From Halovenus sp. (lineage in GTDB: Archaea > Halobacteriota > Halobacteria > Halobacteriales > Haloarculaceae): DNA of 11,911 bases. The stretch covers positions 1-11,911 of the forward strand of contig JAQCNG010000225.1 in assembly GCA_028275145.1 (NCBI GenBank), read 5' to 3'. A program made the position numbers and the translations under genes. This document shows positions 1-6,291 of this stretch, piece by piece; the first letter of the stretch is position 1, and each line of letters starts with the position of its first letter. The notes under the pieces were generated by a model. It did not search any database, was not told the DNA's origin, and worked only from the letters and a program-made list of their open reading frames with translations.

Positions 1-4
1 TAGT

Positions 5-913
5 TCACACACCGCGGTGCTGGAGTTGCTCGTCCTCGGGCAGGTCGACGTTGGCGTCGCCGCTCATGCCCTTGCCGGGTTCGGCGGCAATCTCGGCCAG
101 TTTCTCGGGGTTGTCCCAGTTGTTGACCGATTCGACGATAGCCCGTCCCATCGCACGGGGGTTCTCGGCGCCGAAGACACCAGACCCGACGAAGATGCCG
201 TCACAGCCGTGGTGCATCATCAGCGCCGCGTCGGCGGGCGTGGCGATGCCGCCGGCGGCGAAGTTGACCACCGGCAGGCGGCCCCGGTCGGCAGTCTCGT
301 GGACCAGGTCGATCGGGGCCTCGTGCTCGCGGGCCCACTTCTTGCGCTCCTCGTGGGTCATCCCCTCGAGTTTCCGGATGGCGCTTTTGATGTTGCGCTG
401 GTGGTGGACGGCCTGGTTCACGTCGCCGGTGCCCGCCTCGCCTTTCGTCCGAATCATGGCCGCGCCCTCGTGGATGCGCCGGAGTGCCTCCTGGAGGTTC
501 CGGGCGCCACAGACAAACGGCGCTGTGAACTCGCGCTTGTCGATGTGGTACCGGTCGTCGGCCGGGGTCAGCACCTCGGACTCGTCGACCATATCCGCGC
601 CGGCAGCCTCCAGAATCTGGGCCTCCTTTGTGTGACCGATGCGGGACTTGCCCATCACCGGAATTGACGCCTCGTCGATCACCTCTCGAAGCGCCGCCGG
701 GTCGGCCATCCGCGCGACACCACCGCGCTTGCGGATGTCGGCGGGGACGGACTCCAGGTGCATCACAGCAACCGCACCCACCTCCTCGGCAATCCGGGCC
801 TGCTCGGCGTTTACCACGTCCATGATGACGCCGCCCTTCTGCATCTTTGCGAACCCGCGTTTCACCAGGTCAGTTCCCTGGCGTAACTCTTCGAGGTCTG
901 TAGCGTCTGCCAT
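5..913 (-). CDS. pdxS: Pyridoxal 5'-phosphate synthase lyase subunit PdxS
   Basis: PdxS (Pdx1/SNZ family, 302 aa, full length) makes pyridoxal 5'-phosphate from ribose 5-phosphate, glyceraldehyde 3-phosphate and ammonia; the ammonia comes from the glutaminase PdxT, which is not in this window. The protein is a (beta/alpha)8 barrel that assembles as a cytosolic dodecamer in known members. Visible hallmarks are MDVVNAEQA with Asp32, VMGKSRIGH with the Schiff-base lysine Lys89 (Lys81 in the Bacillus enzyme), RTKGEAGTG with the second catalytic lysine Lys157, and the phosphate-binding FAAGGIATP and FVGSGVF segments near the C terminus. The ATG at 913 is supported by a TATA-like box about 25 bases upstream, which implies a nearly leaderless mRNA. 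The gene is divergent from the regulator/transporter pair. Identification is close to certain. Confidence 0.98.
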   Translation of the reverse strand: MADATDLEELRQGTDLVKRGFAKMQKGGVIMDVVNAEQARIAEEVGAVAVMHLESVPADIRKRGGVARMADPAALREVIDEASIPVMGKSRIGHTKEAQILEAAGADMVDESEVLTPADDRYHIDKREFTAPFVCGARNLQEALRRIHEGAAMIRTKGEAGTGDVNQAVHHQRNIKSAIRKLEGMTHEERKKWAREHEAPIDLVHETADRGRLPVVNFAAGGIATPADAALMMHHGCDGIFVGSGVFGAENPRAMGRAIVESVNNWDNPEKLAEIAAEPGKGMSGDANVDLPEDEQLQHRGV

Positions 914-933
914 ATCTACTAGTTGGCCCGCGC

Positions 934-941
934 GTACTTAA
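934..941 (-). promoter_or_regulatory. TATA-like box of pdxS
   Basis: On the minus strand the sequence TTAAGTAC is centred about 25 bases before the pdxS ATG. This is the A/T-rich island expected for an archaeal TATA box in otherwise GC-rich DNA. Transcription would begin at or next to the start codon. Inferred from position and composition only. Confidence 0.5.
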
Positions 942-1067
942 CCCGCACGTCTGTGTGTGGCCACCCCCGTCGGCTACGAGTCCGGGCGCTACCACCGCCG
1001 GCCACCAACCGGGCATCATCTCGCCTGCCGGTCATGCCTCCTCTGCCGCCGGTGTGAATCCGGACGA

Positions 1068-1074
1068 TATATTA
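1068..1074 (+). promoter_or_regulatory. TATA-like box of the RHH-transporter operon
   Basis: TATATTA, centred about 27 bases before the ATG at 1098, is a clear archaeal TATA-like element. It places the transcript start almost at the ATG, so the mRNA is probably leaderless. It also argues against the longer upstream reading frame starting near 957, which would contain this box. Confidence 0.65.
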
Positions 1075-1097
1075 CCCGAGTGCTCTCAAACGAACAC

Positions 1098-1316
1098 ATG
1101 CCGAAGATAAGCGTCGAGGTTCCCGAGGAACTGCTCGCGGACCTGGACAGACACGTCGGTGGGGACGGCAAGTTCGTCAACCGCAGCGAGGCGGTCCGGG
1201 CGTCCATCCGGAAGACGCTCGATATGCTCGACGACATCGACGCACGCCACGGACGTCTCGACGCCGAGCGCGGGACTGACAGAGACAGCGACACCGGAGG
1301 AACAGATGGCAACTGA
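1098..1316 (+). CDS. Ribbon-helix-helix (CopG/NikR-type) DNA-binding protein
   Basis: This 72-aa protein has the classical short RHH layout. A beta strand, PKISVEVPEELL (residues 2-13), is followed by helix 1 (DLDRHVG), a turn, and helix 2 (NRSEAVRASIRKTLDML, about residues 28-44). The G-x-x-x-NRSEAVR pattern is typical of the CopG/NikR N-terminal domain. The tail after residue 50 is short, acidic and probably disordered; there is no NikR metal-binding domain. The ATG at 1098 is chosen because the RHH fold begins there and a TATA-like box lies 27 bases upstream. An in-frame extension back to 957 reads as Arg/Cys-rich non-protein sequence. The 3' end overlaps the transporter start by 11 bases, so the two are very likely co-transcribed and translationally coupled. 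It may regulate the operon or the divergent pdxS; its DNA target is unknown. Confidence 0.85.
   Translation: MPKISVEVPEELLADLDRHVGGDGKFVNRSEAVRASIRKTLDMLDDIDARHGRLDAERGTDRDSDTGGTDGN
1296..1300 (+). promoter_or_regulatory. Shine-Dalgarno site for the transporter
   Basis: GGAGG lies five bases before the ATG at 1306, inside the end of the RHH gene. It is one of the few strong ribosome-binding sites in the window and fixes the start of the second gene of this operon. Confidence 0.75.
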
Positions 1317-2034
1317 CACCGATACCGCCGGACGAGAGCGACGGGCGTCGCCGGAGGCCGGGGCGAAACTCGCGGTCCCACAGCTCGGACTGGCCGCGCT
1401 CTTTGTCACCGCACTGGTCGCGGCACAGGTGACCGCGGTGAAGGTTCTCTCGGTGGAACTGCCGGTTTCGCTTCCGGTGACGGGCAGCGAGATACTCGTC
1501 CCGGCGGCGGTGTTTGCCTACGCGCTCACGTTCTTCGCGTCTGACTGTTACGCCGAACTGTACGGCAAACGGGCTGCCCAGGTGCTGGTCAACGTGGCCT
1601 TCGTGATGAACTTCGTGTTGCTGGCGCTTCTGTGGCTGGCAATCTGGGCACCCATCTCGGGGGCCTCCAACGTCGCACAGGAGCCGTTTGCCGACACGCT
1701 CGCGGCCAGCACCGGTGTCGTCGCCGGGAGTCTGCTCGCGTACATCGTCAGCCAGAACTGGGATGTCGTCGTCTTTCACCGACTCAGAGCCTACACCGGA
1801 AGAGAGCGTCTGTGGCTGCGCAACATCGCGTCGACGGCCACCAGCCAACTCATCGACACGGTGATTTTCATCACCGTCGCCTTTCTCGTCTTTCAGGGGT
1901 TACCGACCGACGCCGTGGTGGAACTGATAGTCGGCCAGTACCTGTTCAAACTCGCGCTGGTCGGACTCGATACCCCGTTTGTCTATCTCGTGGTCGGACT
2001 GGTCCGCCGACGTGGTCTGGCCAGACCGGCCTGA
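1306..2034 (+). CDS. yhhQ: Queuosine/archaeosine precursor transporter, YhhQ family (COG1738)
   Basis: This is a 242-aa integral membrane protein with about six hydrophobic segments, at roughly residues 26-50, 62-78, 92-115, 133-150, 182-198 and 207-233. Family signatures are FFASDCYAELYGK (residues 76-88), SQNWDVVVFHRLR (149-161) and the following LRNIASTATSQLIDT, which in known YhhQ proteins line the transport region. Bacterial YhhQ imports preQ0/preQ1, precursors of queuosine. In archaea preQ0 is used to make archaeosine (G+) at position 15 of tRNA, so salvage of preQ0 or a related 7-deazaguanine is the likely role. The ATG at 1306 has a GGAGG site five bases upstream; an in-frame extension back to 1159 is only the shadow of the RHH gene. 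Family assignment is strong; the exact substrate is inferred. Confidence 0.92.
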   Translation: MATDTDTAGRERRASPEAGAKLAVPQLGLAALFVTALVAAQVTAVKVLSVELPVSLPVTGSEILVPAAVFAYALTFFASDCYAELYGKRAAQVLVNVAFVMNFVLLALLWLAIWAPISGASNVAQEPFADTLAASTGVVAGSLLAYIVSQNWDVVVFHRLRAYTGRERLWLRNIASTATSQLIDTVIFITVAFLVFQGLPTDAVVELIVGQYLFKLALVGLDTPFVYLVVGLVRRRGLARPA

Positions 2035-2087
2035 CCGCCGCCGTCTGAGTCCCCCCTCGCAGATTGGGTCCCCACGGCCCCGTCTGC

Positions 2088-2735
2088 TCACTGCGGCCGG
2101 GCGACCACACCGAGGTGGTCGGTGTGTTGCGGGTCGAGTCGCTCGGTTGCCAGCACCTCGTAGCCCTCACCCAGCGTGTCGAGCACGTCCTCGAAGACGG
2201 CATCCGGGTCGCGGGTCACGTCCTCGCTGCGGGACTTTATCGCCAGCACGAGTCGCCCGTTCCCGCGGAGAAACTGCCGGTTCGCGAGCGCGACGTCGGC
2301 CTGCCCGCGGGTCGCAACGTCCTGTACGATAGTATCGACCGGTTCGACCACGTGGGCGTACCGCTCCGGTCTGCGGGCGTCCGCGAGCAGCGGGAACAGG
2401 TTCGACCGCGCCTCGGCAACCGCCAGCAGGTCCCGGGTCGGTCGCGGGGCGAACTCGACGGCGTAGGTCGGGCCGGCGAAGTCGGCGACGTGGCTGACGG
2501 TCGTTCCGCTCGCGGCACCCAGATACAGCACCGTCTCCCCGCCCGCGATACCGGTCTCGACCCCCCGCGAGAGCAACGCTCCGAGTTTCGAGCGTCCCGG
2601 CTCCCAGCGCCGCCACGGACCGTCGGTCGCCTCGCCGTACACTGGCTCCCCCCGCGTCGCCAGCCCTGTCTCCCCGCCGATTGCCCGGCGTTCGACACCC
2701 GCCGGCAGCACTGACTCCTCGTGGTCCTCGCTCAC
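2088..2735 (-). CDS. flpA: Fibrillarin-like rRNA/tRNA 2'-O-methyltransferase FlpA
   Basis: FlpA (215 aa) is the catalytic subunit of the archaeal box C/D sRNP. With Nop5, L7Ae and a guide RNA it transfers methyl from S-adenosylmethionine to ribose 2'-OH groups on rRNA and tRNA. Seen here are a short N-terminal beta region, the conserved WRRWEPGRSKLGALL block (residues 41-55), the SAM-binding motif VLYLGAASGTT (69-79) and the PTYAVEFAPRP strand (89-99). The K-D-K-H catalytic tetrad is plausible as Lys50, Asp139, Lys167 and His207. The start is a GTG at 2735 whose bases overlap the nop5 TGA stop (GTGA), a tight coupling expected for two subunits of one complex. It is convergent with the yhhQ gene, with about 50 bases between stops. 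Confidence 0.96.
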   Translation of the reverse strand: MSEDHEESVLPAGVERRAIGGETGLATRGEPVYGEATDGPWRRWEPGRSKLGALLSRGVETGIAGGETVLYLGAASGTTVSHVADFAGPTYAVEFAPRPTRDLLAVAEARSNLFPLLADARRPERYAHVVEPVDTIVQDVATRGQADVALANRQFLRGNGRLVLAIKSRSEDVTRDPDAVFEDVLDTLGEGYEVLATERLDPQHTDHLGVVARPQ

Positions 2736-3565
2736 GCGGAATCACGCGCCTGGATACGCTCGATCCGTTCCTCGAGGTCGGCCGCAAGCTCCGGCCGGGA
2801 CTCGCCGCTGTAGTGGTCGATTCGCGCGGCGATTGTCAGTTTGCCGGCGAGCGCACGCGCCGCCGACCCCCGGTGCTCCGGGGCGGTCCCGCGAACCGCC
2901 TCGTGGGTGTAGATGACACCGTGTTTCGGCGGGTCAGCGCCGCCCCGCAGGTGGGCAAAGAGCGCCTCCTCCGCGCCGAGAACCTGCACCGTGCCCGAGG
3001 GCTTCTTTGCGAGTGACTCCAGTCCGCCGGCGAGTGCGACGAGTCGTGCTGTGAGCACCGGACCGGCAAGTGCGGCGAGGTTCGGTGCAATCTCCGGCGC
3101 TGTGCGCTCGATGTACGCCCGCAGTTGCGCCTGCTGGTCGTCGAGGGCGGCGACACGCCCGGCCAGCGAGCCGACCTGCTCCTCGACCGGTGTCTCAGGG
3201 GTCCGAGAGGCCAGTTCGCGCACGTACTCGATGTCGACTGCGGCGTCGGCATCTTGCGTGCCGGCCCACTCGGTGACCCGCTCTGTGAGTTCGTTTGCCG
3301 TCCGCGCGCAGTCGTCTAGTGCCCGCACCGCGTGAACGAGTTGCTGGTCGTCGGCGCTCTCGCGCTCGGCGACGGCCTCGCGGGCCGCGGTGAGTGTCGC
3401 CTCCCGGAGACACTCGTAGTAGGCCGACTCGTCGTCGACGACACCCCGCTCGACGGCCAGTCGTGGCCACTCCCGTGGTCGGTCCGCGCTCCCCTCGCGA
3501 ACGGCCGCCGCTCCTCGGCCGTTTGCCCCTGCGCGCTCGAACCACCCCGGGTCGTCGTCGGTCAT
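2732..3565 (-). CDS. nop5: Nop5/Nop56-family box C/D sRNP scaffold protein
   Basis: Nop5 (277 aa) is the scaffold of the archaeal box C/D methylation complex. Its N-terminal region binds fibrillarin, its central coiled coil dimerises, and its C-terminal Nop domain holds L7Ae and the guide RNA. The Nop domain is clear from about residue 150 to 255: the APEIAPNLAALAGPVLTARL stretch, GGLESLAKKPSGTVQVLGAEE, ALFAHLRGG and PKHGVIYTH. Residues 60-150 are helical and suit the coiled coil. The protein is shorter than many non-halophile Nop5 proteins. The Lys-rich C-terminal tail is missing and the N-terminal fibrillarin-binding part is reduced and acidic; from memory other haloarchaeal versions are also short. 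The ATG at 3565 is supported by a TATA-like box about 28 bases upstream. It is first in an operon with flpA. Confidence 0.94.
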   Translation of the reverse strand: MTDDDPGWFERAGANGRGAAAVREGSADRPREWPRLAVERGVVDDESAYYECLREATLTAAREAVAERESADDQQLVHAVRALDDCARTANELTERVTEWAGTQDADAAVDIEYVRELASRTPETPVEEQVGSLAGRVAALDDQQAQLRAYIERTAPEIAPNLAALAGPVLTARLVALAGGLESLAKKPSGTVQVLGAEEALFAHLRGGADPPKHGVIYTHEAVRGTAPEHRGSAARALAGKLTIAARIDHYSGESRPELAADLEERIERIQARDSA

Positions 3566-3589
3566 ACCTCCGGGTACGCCACCCCGCGG

Positions 3590-3596
3590 TATATGC
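3590..3596 (-). promoter_or_regulatory. TATA-like box of nop5-flpA
   Basis: Minus-strand GCATATA is centred about 28 bases before the nop5 ATG at 3565. The spacing predicts a leaderless mRNA for the nop5-flpA operon. Confidence 0.6.
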
Positions 3597-3640
3597 GTTG
3601 TCTCGTCGCGTTCTCACCGGTCCTCCCGGGCCGGTCCGAC

Positions 3641-4621
3641 TCACGACCCGAGAAACTCGAACACAGAGACGCCGCCGTACCGTATCGACTGCAACAGCCC
3701 TGCACCGTCGTAGACGACCCGGTTGTTGTCGACGGCGTTGCTCAGTGCCCCACCGGGGTCGTCGGTCCGCTGGAGCGTCCTGATTACACCGTAGTCGGTG
3801 TAGACACGCACTGTCGGGTTGTCGTGAGGGCCGCGCTCGATGGAGGTGACCTCACCACCCCCGGTGTCGATGGCCAGACGGAGCCTCGAGCCGTTTGCCC
3901 GGCGAACGTGCAGGTCGACCTGCTCGGAGCCAAAGAAGCGCTCGGCCCCCGAGACCGACGCCATCGAGCGGTCGGCCGCCTCCTCGACATCCGCAATCGT
4001 GACCGGGTCGGCCCACGTCTCCGTGTTCGCTCCGTTGATGAGTTCACGTGGCTGCCGGGTCCGCTCGCGAATCGCCTCCGCGCGTTGCTGGTGTTCCTCG
4101 AGGCGGGCCGTGAGGTTGCGCTGCTCGCGCTGTGTGGCCGGCAGGTCAGGCACCGCCGTCTCGATGTCTCCGAGCAGCCGTGCCAGCGCCTCCGCCTCGG
4201 CACCGGCCGACACGGCCCGTGCCGTTTTTCCACTGGCCGGTCTGCTGGCCGCGAGCTCTGTCACGGTTCTCTCGAGTTCTGTGAGTCGCTCGTCGGTTGT
4301 CGACAGCCGGCTGTCGACGACCTCTGCTCGCTGTGCCGGCGACCCGGCCGCCTCGAACGCTGCCTGGAACGCCCCGCGGTCGACGCTTCCCCGAACCGTC
4401 TGGTCTGCTGTGGCGACCAGCCCCGCCAGCTGTTCACCGGCCCCGACCCCCCCGTCCGGCACCCCGACCGGCTGTTCGCTGTGGTTGTCCGTGTTTGCCG
4501 GCGTCGTCGGCCCGTCGCCGGGTGCGAGAAACTGGGCACCCGCGCCCGCGACTGCGAGCGTGAACCCCGCGACAACGGCGACTGCGAGCGCGAGTCCGAC
4601 GAGCTGCGATGTCCGTGTCAT
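3641..4621 (-). CDS. Membrane-anchored coiled-coil protein of unknown function (haloarchaeal)
   Basis: I do not recognise a characterised family. The 326-aa product has one N-terminal hydrophobic segment (about residues 7-28, after MTRTSQ), either an uncleaved anchor or a signal peptide. A Pro/Gly/Asn-rich linker (32-65) and two heptad-like helical stretches (about 97-130 and 160-192, rich in Glu, Arg, Leu and Gln) follow. The C-terminal domain (about 203-326) has predicted beta-rich segments such as VDLHVRR, RLRLAIDTGGGEVTSI and VRVYTDYGVIR. Most of the protein probably lies outside the membrane. The ATG at 4621 is chosen because a TATA-like box sits about 29 bases upstream. A longer in-frame start at 4690 would run into the preceding gene and add non-hydrophobic residues before the TM helix. 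Its neighbour on the same strand, the membrane winged-helix protein, may be a functional partner; this is inference. Confidence 0.8.
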   Translation of the reverse strand: MTRTSQLVGLALAVAVVAGFTLAVAGAGAQFLAPGDGPTTPANTDNHSEQPVGVPDGGVGAGEQLAGLVATADQTVRGSVDRGAFQAAFEAAGSPAQRAEVVDSRLSTTDERLTELERTVTELAASRPASGKTARAVSAGAEAEALARLLGDIETAVPDLPATQREQRNLTARLEEHQQRAEAIRERTRQPRELINGANTETWADPVTIADVEEAADRSMASVSGAERFFGSEQVDLHVRRANGSRLRLAIDTGGGEVTSIERGPHDNPTVRVYTDYGVIRTLQRTDDPGGALSNAVDNNRVVYDGAGLLQSIRYGGVSVFEFLGS

Positions 4622-4646
4622 CACGTCGCTGTTCGGCCACCAGCGA

Positions 4647-4654
4647 CTAATACC
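4647..4654 (-). promoter_or_regulatory. TATA-like box of the coiled-coil protein gene
   Basis: Minus-strand GGTATTAG is centred about 29 bases before the ATG at 4621. It suggests the gene has its own promoter rather than only reading through from the upstream membrane regulator gene, which ends at 4687. Confidence 0.55.
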
Positions 4655-4680
4655 TCCCCCCTCTCTTTGCCCCAGTTTGC

Positions 4681-4700
4681 CCGGATTCACCCGGATTCAC
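4681..4700 (-). repeat. Tandem 10-bp repeat at a stop codon
   Basis: The unit CCGGATTCAC occurs twice back to back on the plus strand (GTGAATCCGG on the minus strand). It spans the last codons and the TGA stop of the membrane winged-helix gene: the TGA lies in one copy, and the equivalent bases of the other copy are read in another frame. Gain or loss of one 10-bp unit by slippage would move the stop and change the C-terminal tail. Confidence 0.7.
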
Positions 4701-5847
4701 CCCCGCTCTCGTCGCCCGACTCGTAGCCCAGCCCGGTCCCCGGCAGCGCGAGGACGTTGTTCCGCCCGAGCCGGTAGACCTCTATCCGGTTGCTCTCGCG
4801 CAGGTCCGACACCACCTCGCTCGTTTTCGTCTCCGACCAGTCGAGTGTCTGGACGACATCCTGCTGTTTGACCCGCCCCCCTTTCTCCTCGAGCAGCGCC
4901 AGCACGCGCTCCTCGTTGCTCAGCAGTTCCTCGGGAGGTTCGCTGCCAGCCGACTCTCCCGCCTCGGACTCCGGTGCTCCCTCGCCGGCCGCAGATTCCC
5001 CGGGCGCGGCTGTTGTCTCTGCCGGCGCGTCCTTGTCGTCCTCGCTCTCGTCTGCGCTCCGGCGGCGACGCAGTGCGAGAGCCCCGGTCCCGACCAGTCC
5101 GGCGAACACGAACAGTGCAACACCGAGCGTCAGGAGCACGTCGTTACTCGAGATGCTCCAGACGAGCTCCGGGCCAAACGAGAGCGACTCCGACTCCAGC
5201 ACCACCGTCGGCTCTCCGGGGGCGAACTCGAGTGGCCCGTCCCAGACAACGGCGGTGTCCCGGCCGTCGTCGGGTTCGGGTGACGCCTCCGCAAGCGTCG
5301 CGTTTGCCGGCCAACTCATCAGCAGCGTCGTCTTGTTGTCCAGGAACAGTCCGTCCAGCGCATCGCCGGCACGCAGTGTCTCCTTTGTCTCGGCGAACCC
5401 GTACCACCGGAACTCGAAGACGACGATACCGTACTCCTGGGGGAGTTGCTCGCGCTCTGCGCTCACCGAGATGTTCTCGACGACCATCACACGGCCCGTG
5501 TCCTGTTCGGCTGTGGTCGCTGTTGCACGTATGCCCTCGGTGAAGTTCGCGCGGAACGCCTTTGAGTCTGCCTCGATCCGGTCACGTGTCCGTTCGAACC
5601 CCTCGGTTGCGGCCTCGTCGTCGAGCCTGATGCGAGACTCGATGCGCCACCTTGCCGACCCGTCCGACTGGAGTCCGATTTCCATCACGACCTGGTCGGC
5701 TCCGTCCACCTGTCCCAGGAGGCTATCCTGCCCGCCCTCGGTTTCGCTGTTGGCCCTATCCGGCGCTGTGCCGGCCGCCAGAGCCCCGGATGTCACGACG
5801 AAACAGCACAGAAACACGACAACCGCCGCCAGGGACCGTGCCGTCAT
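4687..5847 (-). CDS. Membrane-bound winged-helix regulator with extracytoplasmic domain
   Basis: This 386-aa protein has four parts. An N-terminal signal peptide (about residues 1-25, ending ALAAG) precedes an extracytoplasmic beta-rich domain (about 40-230). That domain has four N-x-S/T sequons (Asn101, Asn125, Asn171, Asn182), possible N-glycosylation sites. One transmembrane helix (about 236-259) is followed by an RRRR stop-transfer motif. The cytoplasmic part is a disordered Glu/Ala/Pro linker (264-307) and a winged helix-turn-helix domain (308-370: NEERVLALLEEKGG, VKQQDVVQTLDWSETKTSEVV, then NRIEVYRLGRNNVLAL). The fold order matches predicted haloarchaeal membrane-associated transcriptional regulators (COG2512-like; I recall such C- and N-terminal regions being labelled DUF7343/DUF7345 but cannot confirm that). 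The role would be to sense an extracellular or envelope signal and pass it directly to DNA. The target is unknown. ATG at 5847 with a TATA-like box about 32 bases upstream. Confidence 0.85.
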   Translation of the reverse strand: MTARSLAAVVVFLCCFVVTSGALAAGTAPDRANSETEGGQDSLLGQVDGADQVVMEIGLQSDGSARWRIESRIRLDDEAATEGFERTRDRIEADSKAFRANFTEGIRATATTAEQDTGRVMVVENISVSAEREQLPQEYGIVVFEFRWYGFAETKETLRAGDALDGLFLDNKTTLLMSWPANATLAEASPEPDDGRDTAVVWDGPLEFAPGEPTVVLESESLSFGPELVWSISSNDVLLTLGVALFVFAGLVGTGALALRRRRSADESEDDKDAPAETTAAPGESAAGEGAPESEAGESAGSEPPEELLSNEERVLALLEEKGGRVKQQDVVQTLDWSETKTSEVVSDLRESNRIEVYRLGRNNVLALPGTGLGYESGDESGGESG

Positions 5848-5875
5848 CGTGTAGATTGGTTTCCTACGCGACTAC

Positions 5876-5882
5876 TAATATC
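5876..5882 (-). promoter_or_regulatory. TATA-like box of the membrane regulator gene
   Basis: Minus-strand GATATTA is centred about 32 bases before the ATG at 5847, so the mRNA leader would be only a few bases long. This separates the gene from the noncoding RNA candidate upstream, which then need not be its leader. Confidence 0.55.
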
Positions 5883-6020
5883 TTTGTCTGTCCGATAGGT
5901 TGTTCGGGCCAGCGGCTGCTCTCTGTGCGAGATGCGGTATGAATGGGTCCCACAACGAACGCGGGTACTGCACCGAACGGGAGACGTTGTCCCTGGTCCA
6001 CACGGCCGGTGACAGCTTTC

Positions 6021-6216
6021 GGCGGGCTCTCACCGCCCTCGTCGACTCGCCTGGCTTTGCCCGGGTTTACACCGGGTCTTGCCGATGTCGGGGGGTCGGT
6101 GGAGTTCGCACGCGTCCCGCAAGGGAGTTGTGCTCGTCCGCGACTCTCGGTCGGCGATAGCCGGACTCTCGCCGGCGTTGCCGTCACGAACCGACCTCAG
6201 CCGGGCTTTCACCGGC
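6021..6216 (-). other. Four matching GNRA-tetraloop hairpins in the RNA candidate
   Basis: On the minus strand the hairpins are 6216-6200 (GCCGG-TGAAAGC-CCGGC), 6176-6160 (GCCGG-CGAGAGT-CCGGC), 6076-6060 (CCCGG-TGTAAAC-CCGGG) and 6037-6021 (GGCGG-TGAGAGC-CCGCC). Each is a 5-bp GC stem, a closing pair (U-G, C-G, U-A, U-G), a GNRA loop (GAAA, GAGA, GUAA, GAGA) and one bulged pyrimidine on the 3' side. They form two pairs, spaced 40 and 39 nt within a pair and about 140 nt between pairs, which hints at a duplicated module. Confidence 0.75.
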
Positions 6217-6273
6217 GTGCCGTCGTATTCCCGAACCCCGCTTGCGCGTGGTCCGGTAGTTGGCCTTGCTCCA

Positions 6274-6291
6274 CCACCGCCGCGGCGGTGG
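6274..6291. repeat. Perfect 18-bp palindrome
   Basis: CCACCGCCGCGGCGGTGG is its own reverse complement. It lies inside the RNA candidate between the CCAG/CTGG helix and the GCAA-capped helix. In RNA it would be a long GC hairpin needing a few central bases for the loop, or a dimerisation site; as DNA it could be a protein-binding site. Confidence 0.8.

Noticed and set aside
957..1097. Longer N terminus for the ribbon-helix-helix protein
   Set aside because: The added residues are Arg/Cys/His-rich, come before the RHH fold and would include the TATA-like box at 1068-1074. The repeated ESGRY it encodes is an imperfect DNA repeat, probably fortuitous.
4622..4690. Earlier start for the coiled-coil membrane protein at 4690
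   Set aside because: It would overlap the preceding stop codon and include the TATA-like box at 4647-4654; the start at 4621 puts the hydrophobic helix at the N terminus as expected.
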